A stretch of 64,000 bases of DNA from Streptomyces sp. SCSIO 75703 (GTDB taxonomy: Bacteria > Actinomycetota > Actinomycetes > Streptomycetales > Streptomycetaceae), in the NCBI RefSeq assembly GCF_036607905.1, contig NZ_CP144555.1, positions 6,386,001-6,450,000 on the forward strand. Reading direction: 5' to 3'. The notes below the pieces were generated by a model. That model was given only the letters and a program-made list of their open reading frames with translations, ran no database searches and was not told where the DNA came from. Below are positions 10,174 to 18,738 of the stretch, one piece after another (position 1 is the first letter of the stretch; each line of letters begins with the position of its first letter). The position numbers and the translations under genes were made by a program.

Positions 10174-11860
10174 CACCCAGCGCCCCCTCCGGGGGGCCCA
10201 CATCCTGCGCACCGCGCTGCGCCGCAACATCAAGGCCATGGCCGGGGGCACGTTCCTCATGGGCCTGTACCAGGCGGGGGAGACGGCCTTCCCCATCGCC
10301 CTGGGCCTGATCGTGGAGCACACGATGCGGGACCGCGGCCCCCGCTCCCTCGGCCTGTCGATCGCCGCCCTGGCGGTGATCATCACGACGGTCTCGTACT
10401 CCTGGCGGTTCGGCATGCGCGTCCTGCAGAAGGCCAACACCACGGAGGCGCACCGCTGGCGGGTGCGGGTCGCCTCCGCCTCCCTCCAGCCGGTCGCCCG
10501 GGACACCGGCCTTAAGTCCGGCGAGGTGCTGACCATCGCCACCGAGGACGCCGACCAGACCGCCGACATCATCGAGGTGGTGCCGCTGCTCATCAGCTCG
10601 CTCGTCGCGGTGGCGGTCGCCGCGGTCGCCCTCGGCCTGGCCAGCGTCCACCTCGGGCTGCTGGTCATCGTGGGCACCGTGGCCATCCTGTCGGTCCTGA
10701 GCGTCATGTCACGGCGCATCGGCGACAGCACCCGCGAGCAGCAGGCGCGGGTGGCCAGGGCGGGCGCCAAGGTCGCCGACCTGATCACGGGGCTGCGCCC
10801 GCTGCACGGCTTCGGCGGCAACCACGCGGCGTTCCGCTCCTACCGCCGGGTCAGCACGGAGGCGAGGCGGCAGGCGGTGACCGTCGCCGGGGTGAACGGG
10901 GTGTACGCGGGCACCGCGCTCGCCCTCAACGCCGCCCTGGCCGCCGCCGTCACGCTGACCGCGGGCCGGCTCGCCTTCCGCGGCGACATCACCCTCGGCG
11001 AACTCGTCATGGCCGTCGGACTCGCCCAGTTCATCATCGAACCGCTGAAGCTCTTCTCGGAGATGCCCAAGTACGTGATGACCGCGCGCGCCTCCGCCGA
11101 CCGGATGGCGCTGGTGCTGGCCGCCCCGCCCGTCACCGTCCCCGGCACCGGCAGGCCCCCCGAGGGCGGGGACCTGGAACTGGACCGAGTCCGCCACGGC
11201 GCCCTGCGCGACCTGACGTTCCGGGTGCGCGCGGGCGAGTTCGTCGCCGTCGCCGCCCACCAGCCGCGTGCGGCGGCCGACCTCGCGGCGGTGCTCGCGC
11301 TGCGCGTGCCGCCAAAGGCGTACGGGGGAGCGGTGCGGGTCGGCGGGCGGGAACTGGCCGGCCTGTCGGTGGCGGGCGTCCGCGAGCACCTGCTGGTCAA
11401 CCCGTACGACGGGGAGATCTTCGCGGGCACCCTGCGCTCCAACATCGACCCCTCGGGCACCAGCGGTTCGGTGCCCGAGGCGGTCGAGGCGTCCCTGCTG
11501 ACCGACGTCGTGGCCCTGCACCGGGCGGGGCTCGACCACGAGGTGCGCGACCGGGGCGCCAACCTCTCCGGCGGCCAGCGCCAGCGGCTCTCGCTGGCCC
11601 GCGCCCTGGCCGCCGACACCGACGTCCTCGTGCTGCACGACCCGACGACCGCCGTCGACGCGGTGACCGAGCAGTTGATCGCCCGGAACGTGGCCAAGCT
11701 GCGCCGGGGCCGCACCACCCTCGTCCTCACGAGCAGCCCCGCGCTCCTGGACGCCGCCGACCGGGTCCTGGTCCTGGACGAGGGCACGATCACCGCCGAG
11801 GGCACCCACCGCGACCTCTTGGCCCGCGACGACGCCTACCGCCGCGCCGTGGCCCGGTAG
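10160..11860 (+). CDS. cchI: ABC transporter (membrane plus ATPase halves fused), probable coelichelin exporter with degenerate ATP site
   Basis: 566-residue half-transporter: an N-terminal exporter-type membrane domain (about residues 1-310) and a C-terminal nucleotide-binding domain. The ATG at 10160 lies inside the end of the NRPS gene (14-base overlap), so translation is probably coupled. An in-frame TTG at 10145 is less attractive. The signature LSGGQRQR is intact, but the Walker A site reads AAHQPRAAAD instead of GxxGxGKS/T. At Walker B the usual Asp-Glu pair before Pro-Thr is His-Asp (VLHDPTTAVD). This half therefore probably cannot hydrolyse ATP alone. By position and type it corresponds to CchI of the S. 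coelicolor coelichelin cluster. I infer pairing with a catalytically competent half, probably encoded upstream of the window. Likely role: export of coelichelin across the membrane. Confidence 0.85.
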   Translation: MTTPDTQRPLRGAHILRTALRRNIKAMAGGTFLMGLYQAGETAFPIALGLIVEHTMRDRGPRSLGLSIAALAVIITTVSYSWRFGMRVLQKANTTEAHRWRVRVASASLQPVARDTGLKSGEVLTIATEDADQTADIIEVVPLLISSLVAVAVAAVALGLASVHLGLLVIVGTVAILSVLSVMSRRIGDSTREQQARVARAGAKVADLITGLRPLHGFGGNHAAFRSYRRVSTEARRQAVTVAGVNGVYAGTALALNAALAAAVTLTAGRLAFRGDITLGELVMAVGLAQFIIEPLKLFSEMPKYVMTARASADRMALVLAAPPVTVPGTGRPPEGGDLELDRVRHGALRDLTFRVRAGEFVAVAAHQPRAAADLAAVLALRVPPKAYGGAVRVGGRELAGLSVAGVREHLLVNPYDGEIFAGTLRSNIDPSGTSGSVPEAVEASLLTDVVALHRAGLDHEVRDRGANLSGGQRQRLSLARALAADTDVLVLHDPTTAVDAVTEQLIARNVAKLRRGRTTLVLTSSPALLDAADRVLVLDEGTITAEGTHRDLLARDDAYRRAVAR

Positions 11861-11897
11861 CGTCGGGCCCGGCCGCGCCGTCGGGGCCGGTGTCCGG

Positions 11898-13028
11898 TCA
11901 GCGGCCCGGCGCGGGCGGCGCGTCCGGCCCGTCCGGCGCGGCGAGGGTCCAGGCGACGTCCCGCAGCAGGGCCTGGCGCCACCCCGCCCGGTCGTGGTCC
12001 GAGGCCGAGCGTGAGACCCGTACCGTCGCGCCGGCCCATTCGGTCAGCGTCTCGACCAGCTCGCAGTGCGGCAGCATCCGCCGCTCGTGTTCCCCGACGT
12101 CGAAGGCGATCCGCAGCCCGGAGAGGTCCGCGCCCGCGCGCAGCCGCCCGGCGAGGGCGCCGCCGGGCGGGCCGCCCAGCGGGTCCGCCGCCCGTCCGGC
12201 ACCGGGCGCCCACCAGAAGGAGCCCGACTGGCAGGCGACCCGCGTCACGAGCGCGGGGAACTCCAGGGCCGCGTACAGGGCGCTGAGCCCGCCGAGGCTC
12301 TGCCCGGCGACGACGAGCCGGCCCGGGTCGGCGGGCACGCCGGACGCGGCCACCAGCGGCAGCAGTTCGTCGCGGACCGCCTCCCACAGCTCCGGCCGGC
12401 CGGCGAACTCGGCCTCGCGGTCCCGGGCCGGGAGGAGGACGAGGGTCACCGGCGGCATCTCGCCCGCCGCGTGGGCCGCGTCGAAGGCGGTGGCCGCCGG
12501 ATGCAGGTACAGCCAGTCGTCCCCGTCGAGCAGCAGCACCACCGGCCCGCCGCCGCCCACCGGATGGACCCGTACGGTACGCCGCCCGCCGAGCCGCCCG
12601 CCCGTCCAGCGCAGCCGGGTCCGCGGCAGCGGCAGGACGGCGTCCGGGCCGAGGTCCGGCCAGTGCGGCTGGGCCGGCGCGTCCGGGGTCGCGGCGACGG
12701 ACCGGTCACCGCCGGCGCCGGCCGGGTTGAACGGGTCGGCGTGCCCCGCGTCCCCCGCCAGGAACCGGTAGGTCACCCGCAGCCGGGCCGGCATGCGCAC
12801 CCGCGCGTACCAGCAGTCGGTTTCCCCGAAGCGGCGCAGCGGCACCGGCCCCGACCAGCTCTCGAACTCCAGGGTCGCCGGGGAGCCCCGCCACAGGAAC
12901 AGCGTCGTCCAGCCGCCCCCCTCGGCGGGCACCGACACGGGTCCGCCCGCGGCGGCCCAGAAGGCGTCGGTGCCCGGCGCACCGGACAGCCCGAACGCGG
13001 CGAACGCGGTTCTCCCCTCCAGGCGCAC
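11898..13028 (-). CDS. cchJ: Fes-like siderophore esterase / trilactone hydrolase-type serine hydrolase
   Basis: 376-residue enterochelin-esterase-type protein. An N-terminal beta-rich domain resembles the Fes N-domain (WSGPVPLRRF, then RVTYRFLAGD and DPFNPAG). A C-terminal alpha/beta-hydrolase domain has nucleophile motif GQSLGG (Ser about 244) and candidate acid and base in DVGEHERR and SASDHDRAGW. The GTG at 13028 is preferred because GAGGAG lies six bases upstream. The open frame extends ten codons further to a GTG at 13058, which would nearly touch the iron box. CchJ is the hydrolase proposed to release coelichelin from its TE-less synthetase. Here the gene converges on the exporter gene (37-base gap) instead of continuing the operon, and has its own iron-box promoter. 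Confidence 0.85.
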   Translation of the reverse strand: MRLEGRTAFAAFGLSGAPGTDAFWAAAGGPVSVPAEGGGWTTLFLWRGSPATLEFESWSGPVPLRRFGETDCWYARVRMPARLRVTYRFLAGDAGHADPFNPAGAGGDRSVAATPDAPAQPHWPDLGPDAVLPLPRTRLRWTGGRLGGRRTVRVHPVGGGGPVVLLLDGDDWLYLHPAATAFDAAHAAGEMPPVTLVLLPARDREAEFAGRPELWEAVRDELLPLVAASGVPADPGRLVVAGQSLGGLSALYAALEFPALVTRVACQSGSFWWAPGAGRAADPLGGPPGGALAGRLRAGADLSGLRIAFDVGEHERRMLPHCELVETLTEWAGATVRVSRSASDHDRAGWRQALLRDVAWTLAAPDGPDAPPAPGR

Positions 13029-13072
13029 GGACGTCTCCTCGCGGCACACGGCACACACGGACGGCCCACAGG

Positions 13073-13091
13073 TAAGGTGAGCCTCACCTCA
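13073..13091 (-). promoter_or_regulatory. Iron box (DmdR1/IdeR-type operator)
   Basis: A 19-base near-palindrome, TAAGGTGAGCCTCACCTCA on the plus strand. Its complement closely matches the actinobacterial consensus TTAGGTTAGGCTCACCTAA. It ends 45 bases upstream of the esterase GTG at 13028, a good place for Fe-dependent repression of that gene. The mod genes on the other side run in the same direction and end before it, so they are probably not its target. Confidence 0.8.
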
Positions 13092-13119
13092 TCATGTCAC
13101 CGCGGGGGCGTGGGGTGAA

Positions 13120-13154
13120 GCCCGGCCCGCCGGGCGCCCGCCGGCGGGCCGGGC
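13120..13154 (-). terminator. Strong stem-loop terminator of modABC
   Basis: A perfect 14-base-pair inverted repeat (arms 13120-13133 and 13141-13154) with a 7-base loop, about 20 bases past the modC stop. There is no long T-run, as is usual in Streptomyces. It separates the leftward mod transcript from the iron-regulated esterase promoter. Confidence 0.7.
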
Positions 13155-13174
13155 GCACGCCCCCGGCCGCCTAC

Positions 13175-14269
13175 TCAGGCCGGATAGGCGTGCGTCTGCA
13201 CCGCCTTGACGCTCGCCCAGACCTCCGTGCCGGGGAACAGGTCCAGCTCGGCGGCGGCGGCCGTGGTGAGGTCGGCGGCGAGCGGGAGGTCCCCGTCCAG
13301 GTCCGCGCGGATCCGGTCGCCGTGGGTCTCCAGCCCGGCGACCTCGCAGTGCCACAGGTTGCGGGCGCTGGACCCGGTCGGCCGCTCCCGGTGCAGGGTG
13401 ACGGCGCTCGGCGCGAACGCCACGAAGACCGGCCCGGACAGCTCCTCGGTGGTCGTGACCGACGGCCCCCCGTCCAGCCGCACCGCGTGCCCCTCGGCCC
13501 GGCCCCGGTAGAGGTTCAGGCCGACCAGCCGGGCGATGTAGTCCGTGCGGGGGCGGCGCGCGACGTCCGAGGGCGTTCCCTCCTGCACCACCCGGCCGCC
13601 CTCCACCACGACCAGGCGGTCCGCCAGCACCATGGCGTCCAGCGGATCGTGCGTGACCAGCACCGCGACCGCCTCGAAGCCGGCCAGGTGGCGCCGGAGC
13701 CGGGCGCGCACCTCCAGCCGGGTCCGGGCGTCCAGCGCGGCCAGCGGCTCGTCCAGCAGGAGCAGCCGGGGCCGGGTGGCCAGCGCGCGGGCCAGGGCGA
13801 CCCGCTGCGCCTGCCCGCCGGAGAGCCGGCGGGGCCGGGCACCCGCGTGCGCGGCGAGGCCCATCCGGTCCAGCCACTCGGCCGCCCGCGCGCGGGCCTC
13901 CGCCTTGGCCAGCCCCTGGCAGCGCGGCCCGAAGGCCACGTTGTCGAGCGCCGTCAGGTGCGGGAAGAGCAGGTAGTCCTGGAAGACCACGCCGACCGGA
14001 CGGCCCTCCGGCGGGGTGCGGTCCAGCGGGGTGCCGTCCAGCCGCAGATGGCCGCCGTCCAGCGGCACCAGGCCGGCCAGGGCGCGCAGCGCCGTGGTCT
14101 TGCCCGCGCCGTTGGGGCCGAGCAGGGCGACCACGTCACCGGGCGCGGCGGTCAGCGCCACGTCCAGCCGGAAGGAGCCGCGGTCCACGACGAGCCGCGC
14201 GTCCAGGCCCGCCCCGGCCGTGGTCCCGGGGGCGGGGGCGGGGGCATCGGTGCGGTCACGGGTCGTCAT
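13175..14269 (-). CDS. modC: Molybdate ABC transporter ATP-binding protein
   Basis: 364 residues. An intact ATPase domain has Walker A GPNGAGKTT (residues 51-59), Q-loop VVFQDYLLFPHL, signature LSGGQAQR, Walker B LLLLDEPLAALD and H-loop LVTHD. The C-terminal region of about 65 residues (NLWHCEVAGLETHGDRI to the end) looks like a Mop/TOBE oxyanion-binding domain, as in ModC. The ATG at 14269 overlaps the modB stop (ATGA), so the genes are translationally coupled. It energises high-affinity molybdate uptake at the membrane. The Mop tail and the ModA/ModB neighbours argue against another oxyanion or sulfate system. Confidence 0.93.
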   Translation of the reverse strand: MTTRDRTDAPAPAPGTTAGAGLDARLVVDRGSFRLDVALTAAPGDVVALLGPNGAGKTTALRALAGLVPLDGGHLRLDGTPLDRTPPEGRPVGVVFQDYLLFPHLTALDNVAFGPRCQGLAKAEARARAAEWLDRMGLAAHAGARPRRLSGGQAQRVALARALATRPRLLLLDEPLAALDARTRLEVRARLRRHLAGFEAVAVLVTHDPLDAMVLADRLVVVEGGRVVQEGTPSDVARRPRTDYIARLVGLNLYRGRAEGHAVRLDGGPSVTTTEELSGPVFVAFAPSAVTLHRERPTGSSARNLWHCEVAGLETHGDRIRADLDGDLPLAADLTTAAAAELDLFPGTEVWASVKAVQTHAYPA

Positions 14270-15120
14270 GAGGCGGTCATCCAGCGGTCGCGCAGGCCGG
14301 CGAGGACCGCGATGGACACGGTGAGCAGGACCAGGCTGAGGGCGATGGCGGCCTCCGGGTCGCTCTGCAGGGCGAGGTAGACCGCCAGGGGCATGGTCTG
14401 GGTGCGGCCGGGGAAGTTCCCGGCGAAGGTGATCGTCGCGCCGAACTCGCCCAGCGCCCGCGCCCAGGCCAGCACCGCGCCCGCCGCGATGCCCGGGGCG
14501 ATCAGCGGCAGCGTGACCCGGCGGAACGCGGTGAAGCGGGAGGCGCCGAGCGTCGCCGCGGCCTCCTCGAAACGGCGGTCGGCGGCGCGCAGGGTGCCCT
14601 CGACGCTGATGACGAGGAAGGGCATCGCCACGAACGCCTCCGCGAGCACCACCCCGGCGGTGGTGAAGGGCAGGGTGACGCCGAACCAGGAGTCCAGCCA
14701 CCGGCCGACGACGCCGTTGCGGCCCAGGGCCGTCAGCAGGGCCACACCGCCGACCACCGGCGGCAGCACCAGGGGCAGCGTCACCAGCGCCCGCACCAGC
14801 CCGCGCCCGGGGAACTCCACCCGGGCCAGCACCCAGGCCAGCGGCACGCCGACGACCAGGCTCACCGCGGTGGCCGCCGTCGCGCAGACCAGGGAGAGCC
14901 GCAGCGCCTGCCACACCTCGGCGCTGGTGAGCTGCTCGGGCAGCCCGCTCCACGGCGCCCGCACCAGCAGCGCGAGCAACGGCACGAGCAGGAACGCCAG
15001 TCCGAGCAGGGCGGGCAGCAGCAGCGGCAGCGGCACGCCCCGGCCGCCCACCGCCCACGTCCGCGTCCGCTCATGACGCTTGCGGCCCGCGGGCGGGGCG
15101 GCCGTCGGTCCGGCCGTCAC
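14266..15120 (-). CDS. modB: Molybdate ABC transporter permease
   Basis: 284-residue inner-membrane permease with a charged N-terminus and about six hydrophobic segments. The EAA loop that contacts the ATPase is clear (EEAAATLGASRFTAFRRV, followed by TLPLIAPG). The conserved GRTQTMPLAVY segment near the end is typical of ModB. Start and stop codons overlap those of its neighbours by four bases on both sides (ATGA), so modA, modB and modC form one operon. Confidence 0.93.
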   Translation of the reverse strand: MTAGPTAAPPAGRKRHERTRTWAVGGRGVPLPLLLPALLGLAFLLVPLLALLVRAPWSGLPEQLTSAEVWQALRLSLVCATAATAVSLVVGVPLAWVLARVEFPGRGLVRALVTLPLVLPPVVGGVALLTALGRNGVVGRWLDSWFGVTLPFTTAGVVLAEAFVAMPFLVISVEGTLRAADRRFEEAAATLGASRFTAFRRVTLPLIAPGIAAGAVLAWARALGEFGATITFAGNFPGRTQTMPLAVYLALQSDPEAAIALSLVLLTVSIAVLAGLRDRWMTAS

Positions 15121-15950
15121 GGCGTCAGGAAGCCGGCTCCGGACAGGACCTTGCGGCCGGTCTCGGAGCGGACCAGGTCGATGAACGCCTTCGCGGCGTC
15201 GGCGTTCGGCGCGTCCCCGAGCAGGACGATCGGGTAGTCGTTGACGGCCCCGGACGCCTCGGGGAACTCCACGCCCTCCACCCTGTCACCGGCCGCGTGC
15301 ACATCGGTCTTGTAGACCAGCGCGGCGTCGGCCTCCTTCAGCTCGACCTTGGTCAGGGCGCCCTTGACGTCCTGCTCGTAGGAGACCGGCGTCACCTCCA
15401 GACCGGTCGCCTCCAGGATCTTCTGGGTGGCGGCCCCGCACGGCACCCGCTTGTCGCACAGGACGACCTTCAGATCCGGCCCGGCGAGGTCCGCGAGCGC
15501 CGTGACCTTGTCCGGGTTGCCGGGCAGGGTGGCGATCTCGAGTCGGTTGCGGACGAAGGTGACGGGCTCGCCGGCGGCGGCCCCCGCGTCCGTGACCAGC
15601 TTCATCGTCGTGGTGCTGGCGGCGGCGAACACATCCGCCGGGGCACCGCTGTTGATGCCCGCGGCGAGGCTGTCGCTGCCGCCGAAGTTGAAGGTGACCT
15701 CGGTGCCGGGGTGCGCCTTCTCGAACTCCTCGCCGAGCGTGGTGAAGCTCTCGGTGAGGGAGGCGGCGGCGAACACGGTCACCGTCCCGGAGAGCCGCCC
15801 GGCGGAGGAGGAGCCGGAGCGCGGGGAGTCCGCGTCGGCGTCGGAGGAGTCACCGGACGAGGAACAGGCGCTCAGGGCCAGCAGCGCGGCGGCGCCGATG
15901 CCCGCCCTCCGCGCCGTCCGTCGGGTCCTGCGCGCGGTTCGGGTCATCAC
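15117..15950 (-). CDS. modA: Molybdate-binding lipoprotein
   Basis: 277 residues. An Arg-rich signal peptide with lipobox LSAC (lipidated Cys at residue 29) is followed by a Ser/Asp-rich linker. The periplasmic-binding fold begins with GTVTVFAAASLTESF, the typical ModA opening that binds the oxyanion. NFGGSDSLAAGINSGAPADVFAAAS and the C-terminal FIDLVRSETGRKVLSGAGF are also family features. It is first gene of modABC. Two adjacent ATGs are possible starts. Confidence 0.93.
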   Translation of the reverse strand: MMTRTARRTRRTARRAGIGAAALLALSACSSSGDSSDADADSPRSGSSSAGRLSGTVTVFAAASLTESFTTLGEEFEKAHPGTEVTFNFGGSDSLAAGINSGAPADVFAAASTTTMKLVTDAGAAAGEPVTFVRNRLEIATLPGNPDKVTALADLAGPDLKVVLCDKRVPCGAATQKILEATGLEVTPVSYEQDVKGALTKVELKEADAALVYKTDVHAAGDRVEGVEFPEASGAVNDYPIVLLGDAPNADAAKAFIDLVRSETGRKVLSGAGFLTP

Positions 15951-16488
15951 GGCTCACTCCTACGGGTCCTGACGGGCACACACGTCCACGGTCGCGCGCC
16001 GGCTGGGCCCGGCCGGACCACGGCCGGCGCCGGGCGGGCCCGGAGGCCGCGTACGCGCTGACGATGATGCCGCAGATGCCAGGAGAAAGACACCCGTCAC
16101 CTTGCATGGGCACGGTCTGTGACCGACGGCCTTCGCATGTGCGGAACACGGAGTGCCGCTGGGCAACGCCCCCGGGAGGTGGTGGCCGTGCGCCGCTCAC
16201 CCACGGCCCCCGGTGCGCCGGCCGCGGTCGCCCCCACCGGCGACCTGCGCCGCCCGGCCCGCCCGCCCGCCCGTCGCCGCGCCGCTCTCCCGGCCGGGGC
16301 GCGGGTCACCTTCTCCCCTCCCTCCGGCCGCGCCGAACGCGCCGCCCGCCACGGCCGCTGCCGGCCCCGGCAGCCTCCTCGCCGAGCCCCGCCCGTGGTC
16401 CGCGCCGCGGGCTGCCGGGCCCCGTCCTCACGAGGGCGCCCCGGGCCGCTTCCCGGCCCGCGCGGCGCGCCCCGGTCCCCGAGCGCGC
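15951..16488. other. Non-coding gap upstream of modA
   Basis: 538 bases between modA and the Mop-type regulator, both leftward. It must hold the mod promoter and leader. I see a short inverted repeat at 16009-16027 (7-base-pair arms, 5-base loop) and a very GC-rich right half (16200-16480). I could not identify a molybdenum-cofactor riboswitch or a known ModE box. Open frames here look like shadows of the GC bias. Confidence 0.4.
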
Positions 16489-16884
16489 TCAGGCGCGGTC
16501 GATGTGCACGTTGGTCGACTTCACCCGGGCGGTGGCCTCCATGCCGACCTCCAGCCCCAGTTCCTCCACGGCCTCCCGGGTCAGCAGCGACACCAGCCGG
16601 TGCGGGCCCGCCTGGATCTCCACCTGGGCGGCGACGTCCCCGAGCTTCACGGCGGTGACGATGCCGGGGAACGCGTTGCGCACCGAGGTGTAGGACGCGT
16701 CCTCCTCGGCGCCGCCGCCCTGGGCCAGCTCCACCGAGAACGCGGCCAGGGCCCGCCCGTCGATGAGGCGGCGCCCGCCCTGGTCCCGGTGGGTCGCCAC
16801 CCGCCCGGCGTCCGCCCACCGGCGCGCGGTGTCCGGACTGACGCCGAGGAGCCGGGCGGCCTGGCCGATCGTGTACGACTGCAT
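16489..16884 (-). CDS. HTH (MerR/excisionase-like) plus Mop/TOBE molybdate-sensing regulator
   Basis: 131 residues. Residues 1-50 form a MerR-type helix-turn-helix (YTIGQAARLLGVSPDTARRW, then GRRLIDGRAL). Residues about 62-128 are a Mop domain (NAFPGIVTAVKLGDVAAQVEIQ, ending TARVKSTNVHIDR), the fold that binds molybdate. This joins DNA binding to metal sensing in one short protein common in actinobacteria. Its position just upstream of modABC on the same strand suggests it controls molybdate uptake, which is inference. The 538-base gap makes co-transcription less likely. Confidence 0.85.
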   Translation of the reverse strand: MQSYTIGQAARLLGVSPDTARRWADAGRVATHRDQGGRRLIDGRALAAFSVELAQGGGAEEDASYTSVRNAFPGIVTAVKLGDVAAQVEIQAGPHRLVSLLTREAVEELGLEVGMEATARVKSTNVHIDRA

Positions 16885-16917
16885 GCCCGCCAAGATAGGC
16901 GATCCCCGGCCCCGCCC

Positions 16918-16971
16918 CGGCGCCCCGGCCCCTCCCGGCGCCCCGGCCCCTCCCGGCGCCCCGGCCCCGTC
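16918..16971. repeat. Three tandem 18-base units
   Basis: Units at 16918-16935, 16936-16953 and 16954-16971. The first two are identical and the third differs near its end. They lie in the divergent gap between the Mop regulator and ctaD. It could be simple slippage in C-rich DNA or a protein-binding array, and nothing in the sequence decides. Confidence 0.6.
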
Positions 16972-17058
16972 CCGACGCATCGGCACGTGACCGCCAGGTG
17001 GCGGAGCGGGCGGCGTGGCCCCCGGACCGGGGTGGGGGGCGTGGGTAGCCTCCGCCGC

Positions 17059-18738
17059 ATGGCGGTGGACAGCAGGACCGAGGAGCCGCCGCGCCGCGCG
17101 CCGGCGCGGCAGCGGACGGGGCGCACGCTCGGGCGGGCCCTGGTGCGGTGGACGACGACGACCGATCACAAGGTGATCGGCAACCTCTACATGACGACGT
17201 CCTTCGGCTTCTTCCTCGCCGGCGGCATCCTCGCCCTGCTGATGCGCGCCGAACTCGCCCGCCCCGGGCTCCAGTTGTTCACGGCGATCCAGTACAACCA
17301 GCTCTTCACCGTGCACGGCACCATCATGATGCTGCTGTTCGCCACCCCGCTCTTCGCCGGCTTCTCCAACGCGGTCATGCCGTTGCAGATCGGCGCCCCC
17401 GACGTGGCCTTCCCCCGGCTGAACGCCCTGTCGTACTGGCTGTACCTCTTCGGCGGGCTGATGGTCCTGTCCGGGTTCCTGACGCCCGGGGGAGCGGCGG
17501 CCTTCGGCTGGTTCGCCTACGCCCCGCTGAACAGCGCCGTCTTCAGCCCGGGGCCCGGCGGCGACCTGTGGACCATGGGGCTGGTGGTGGCCGGCCTGTC
17601 GACCACGCTCGGCGCGGTCAACTTCATCACCACCATCCTGTGCCTGCGCGCCCCCGGCATGACCATGTTCCGGATGCCGATCTTCACCTGGAACGTGCTG
17701 TTCACCTCGATCCTGGTGCTGCCCGCGTTCCCGGTGCTCACCGCGCTGCTGCTGGCGCTGGAGGCCGACCGCAAGTTCGGCGCGCACATCCTCGACCCGG
17801 CGAACGGCGGGGCGCTGCTGTGGCAGCACCTGTTCTGGTTCTTCGGCCATCCCGAGGTGTACATCGTCGCGCTGCCGTTCTTCGGCATCGTCTCCGAGAT
17901 CATCCCCGTCTTCAGCCGCAAACCGATCTTCGGCTACGTCAGCCTGGTCGGCGCCACCATCGCCATCACCATGCTCTCCGCGGTGGTCTGGGCCCACCAC
18001 ATGTTCGCCACCGGCGCGGTGCTGCTCCCGTTCTTCTCGATGATGTCGTTCCTCATCGCCGTGCCGACCGGGGTGAAGTTCTTCAACTGGATCGGCACCA
18101 TGCTGCACGGCTCGCTCTCCTTCGAGACGCCCATGCTGTGGTCCTGCGGCTTCCTGGTGACCTTCCTGCTCGGTGGCATGAGCGGTGTCCTCATCGCCTC
18201 GCCGCCGCTCGACTTCCACCTGACGGACTCGTACTTCATCGTCGCCCACCTGCACTACGTGCTGTTCGGCACGGTGGTCTTCGCCATGTTCGCCGGCTTC
18301 TACTTCTGGTGGCCGAAGTTCACCGGGAAGATGCTCGGCGAACGCCTCGGGAAGATCCACTTCTGGACGCTGTTCGCCGGCTTCCAGACCACCTTCCTCG
18401 TGCAGCACTGGCTCGGCGAGGGCGGTATGCCCCGCCGGTACGCCGACTACCTGCCCTCGGACGGTTTCACCGCCCTGAACACCGTCAGCTCCGCCGGCGC
18501 CTTCCTCCTCGGCGTGTCCACCCTGCCCTTCCTCTACAACGTGTGGCACACCCACCAGTACGGCCGGCGGGTGGAGCGCGACGACCCCTGGGGCTACGGC
18601 CGTTCCCTCGAATGGGCCACGAGCTGCCCGCCCCCGCGCCACAACTTCACCTCGCTGCCCCGCGTCCGTTCCGAATCCCCGGCCTTCGACCTGCACCACC
18701 CCGCCGTCAGCCGGACCGACCAGAGGCAGGACCAGTGA
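17059..18738 (+). CDS. ctaD: Cytochrome c oxidase subunit I (aa3-type), accessory copy
   Basis: 559-residue heme-copper oxidase subunit with about 12 hydrophobic segments. All metal ligands are present: heme a ligand H86 (HGTIMM), CuB ligand H264 with Y268 (HPEVY), CuB pair H313/H314 (WAHHMF), and heme ligands H397/H399 (HLHYVLFG). It should therefore reduce oxygen to water while pumping protons. The ATG at 17059 is the first good start, and the frame is open further upstream without family similarity. The stop overlaps the next start (GTGA). No CtaC or CtaE genes lie beside it, unlike the main Streptomyces cta/qcr cluster, so this is probably an extra copy that borrows other subunits. Confidence 0.93.
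   Translation: MAVDSRTEEPPRRAPARQRTGRTLGRALVRWTTTTDHKVIGNLYMTTSFGFFLAGGILALLMRAELARPGLQLFTAIQYNQLFTVHGTIMMLLFATPLFAGFSNAVMPLQIGAPDVAFPRLNALSYWLYLFGGLMVLSGFLTPGGAAAFGWFAYAPLNSAVFSPGPGGDLWTMGLVVAGLSTTLGAVNFITTILCLRAPGMTMFRMPIFTWNVLFTSILVLPAFPVLTALLLALEADRKFGAHILDPANGGALLWQHLFWFFGHPEVYIVALPFFGIVSEIIPVFSRKPIFGYVSLVGATIAITMLSAVVWAHHMFATGAVLLPFFSMMSFLIAVPTGVKFFNWIGTMLHGSLSFETPMLWSCGFLVTFLLGGMSGVLIASPPLDFHLTDSYFIVAHLHYVLFGTVVFAMFAGFYFWWPKFTGKMLGERLGKIHFWTLFAGFQTTFLVQHWLGEGGMPRRYADYLPSDGFTALNTVSSAGAFLLGVSTLPFLYNVWHTHQYGRRVERDDPWGYGRSLEWATSCPPPRHNFTSLPRVRSESPAFDLHHPAVSRTDQRQDQ

Noticed and set aside
15951..16488. Molybdenum-cofactor riboswitch upstream of modA
   Set aside because: I looked for a paired-stem leader but found only short GC hairpins. 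There is no support for the known motif.
16918..16971. CRISPR-like or iteron array
   Set aside because: Only three adjacent 18-base C-rich units without spacers. Slippage is the simpler explanation.
16153..17058. Upstream extension of the ctaD frame over the Mop regulator
   Set aside because: The extension is Pro/Arg-rich, runs antisense to the regulator gene, and conserved subunit I sequence only starts after the ATG at 17059.
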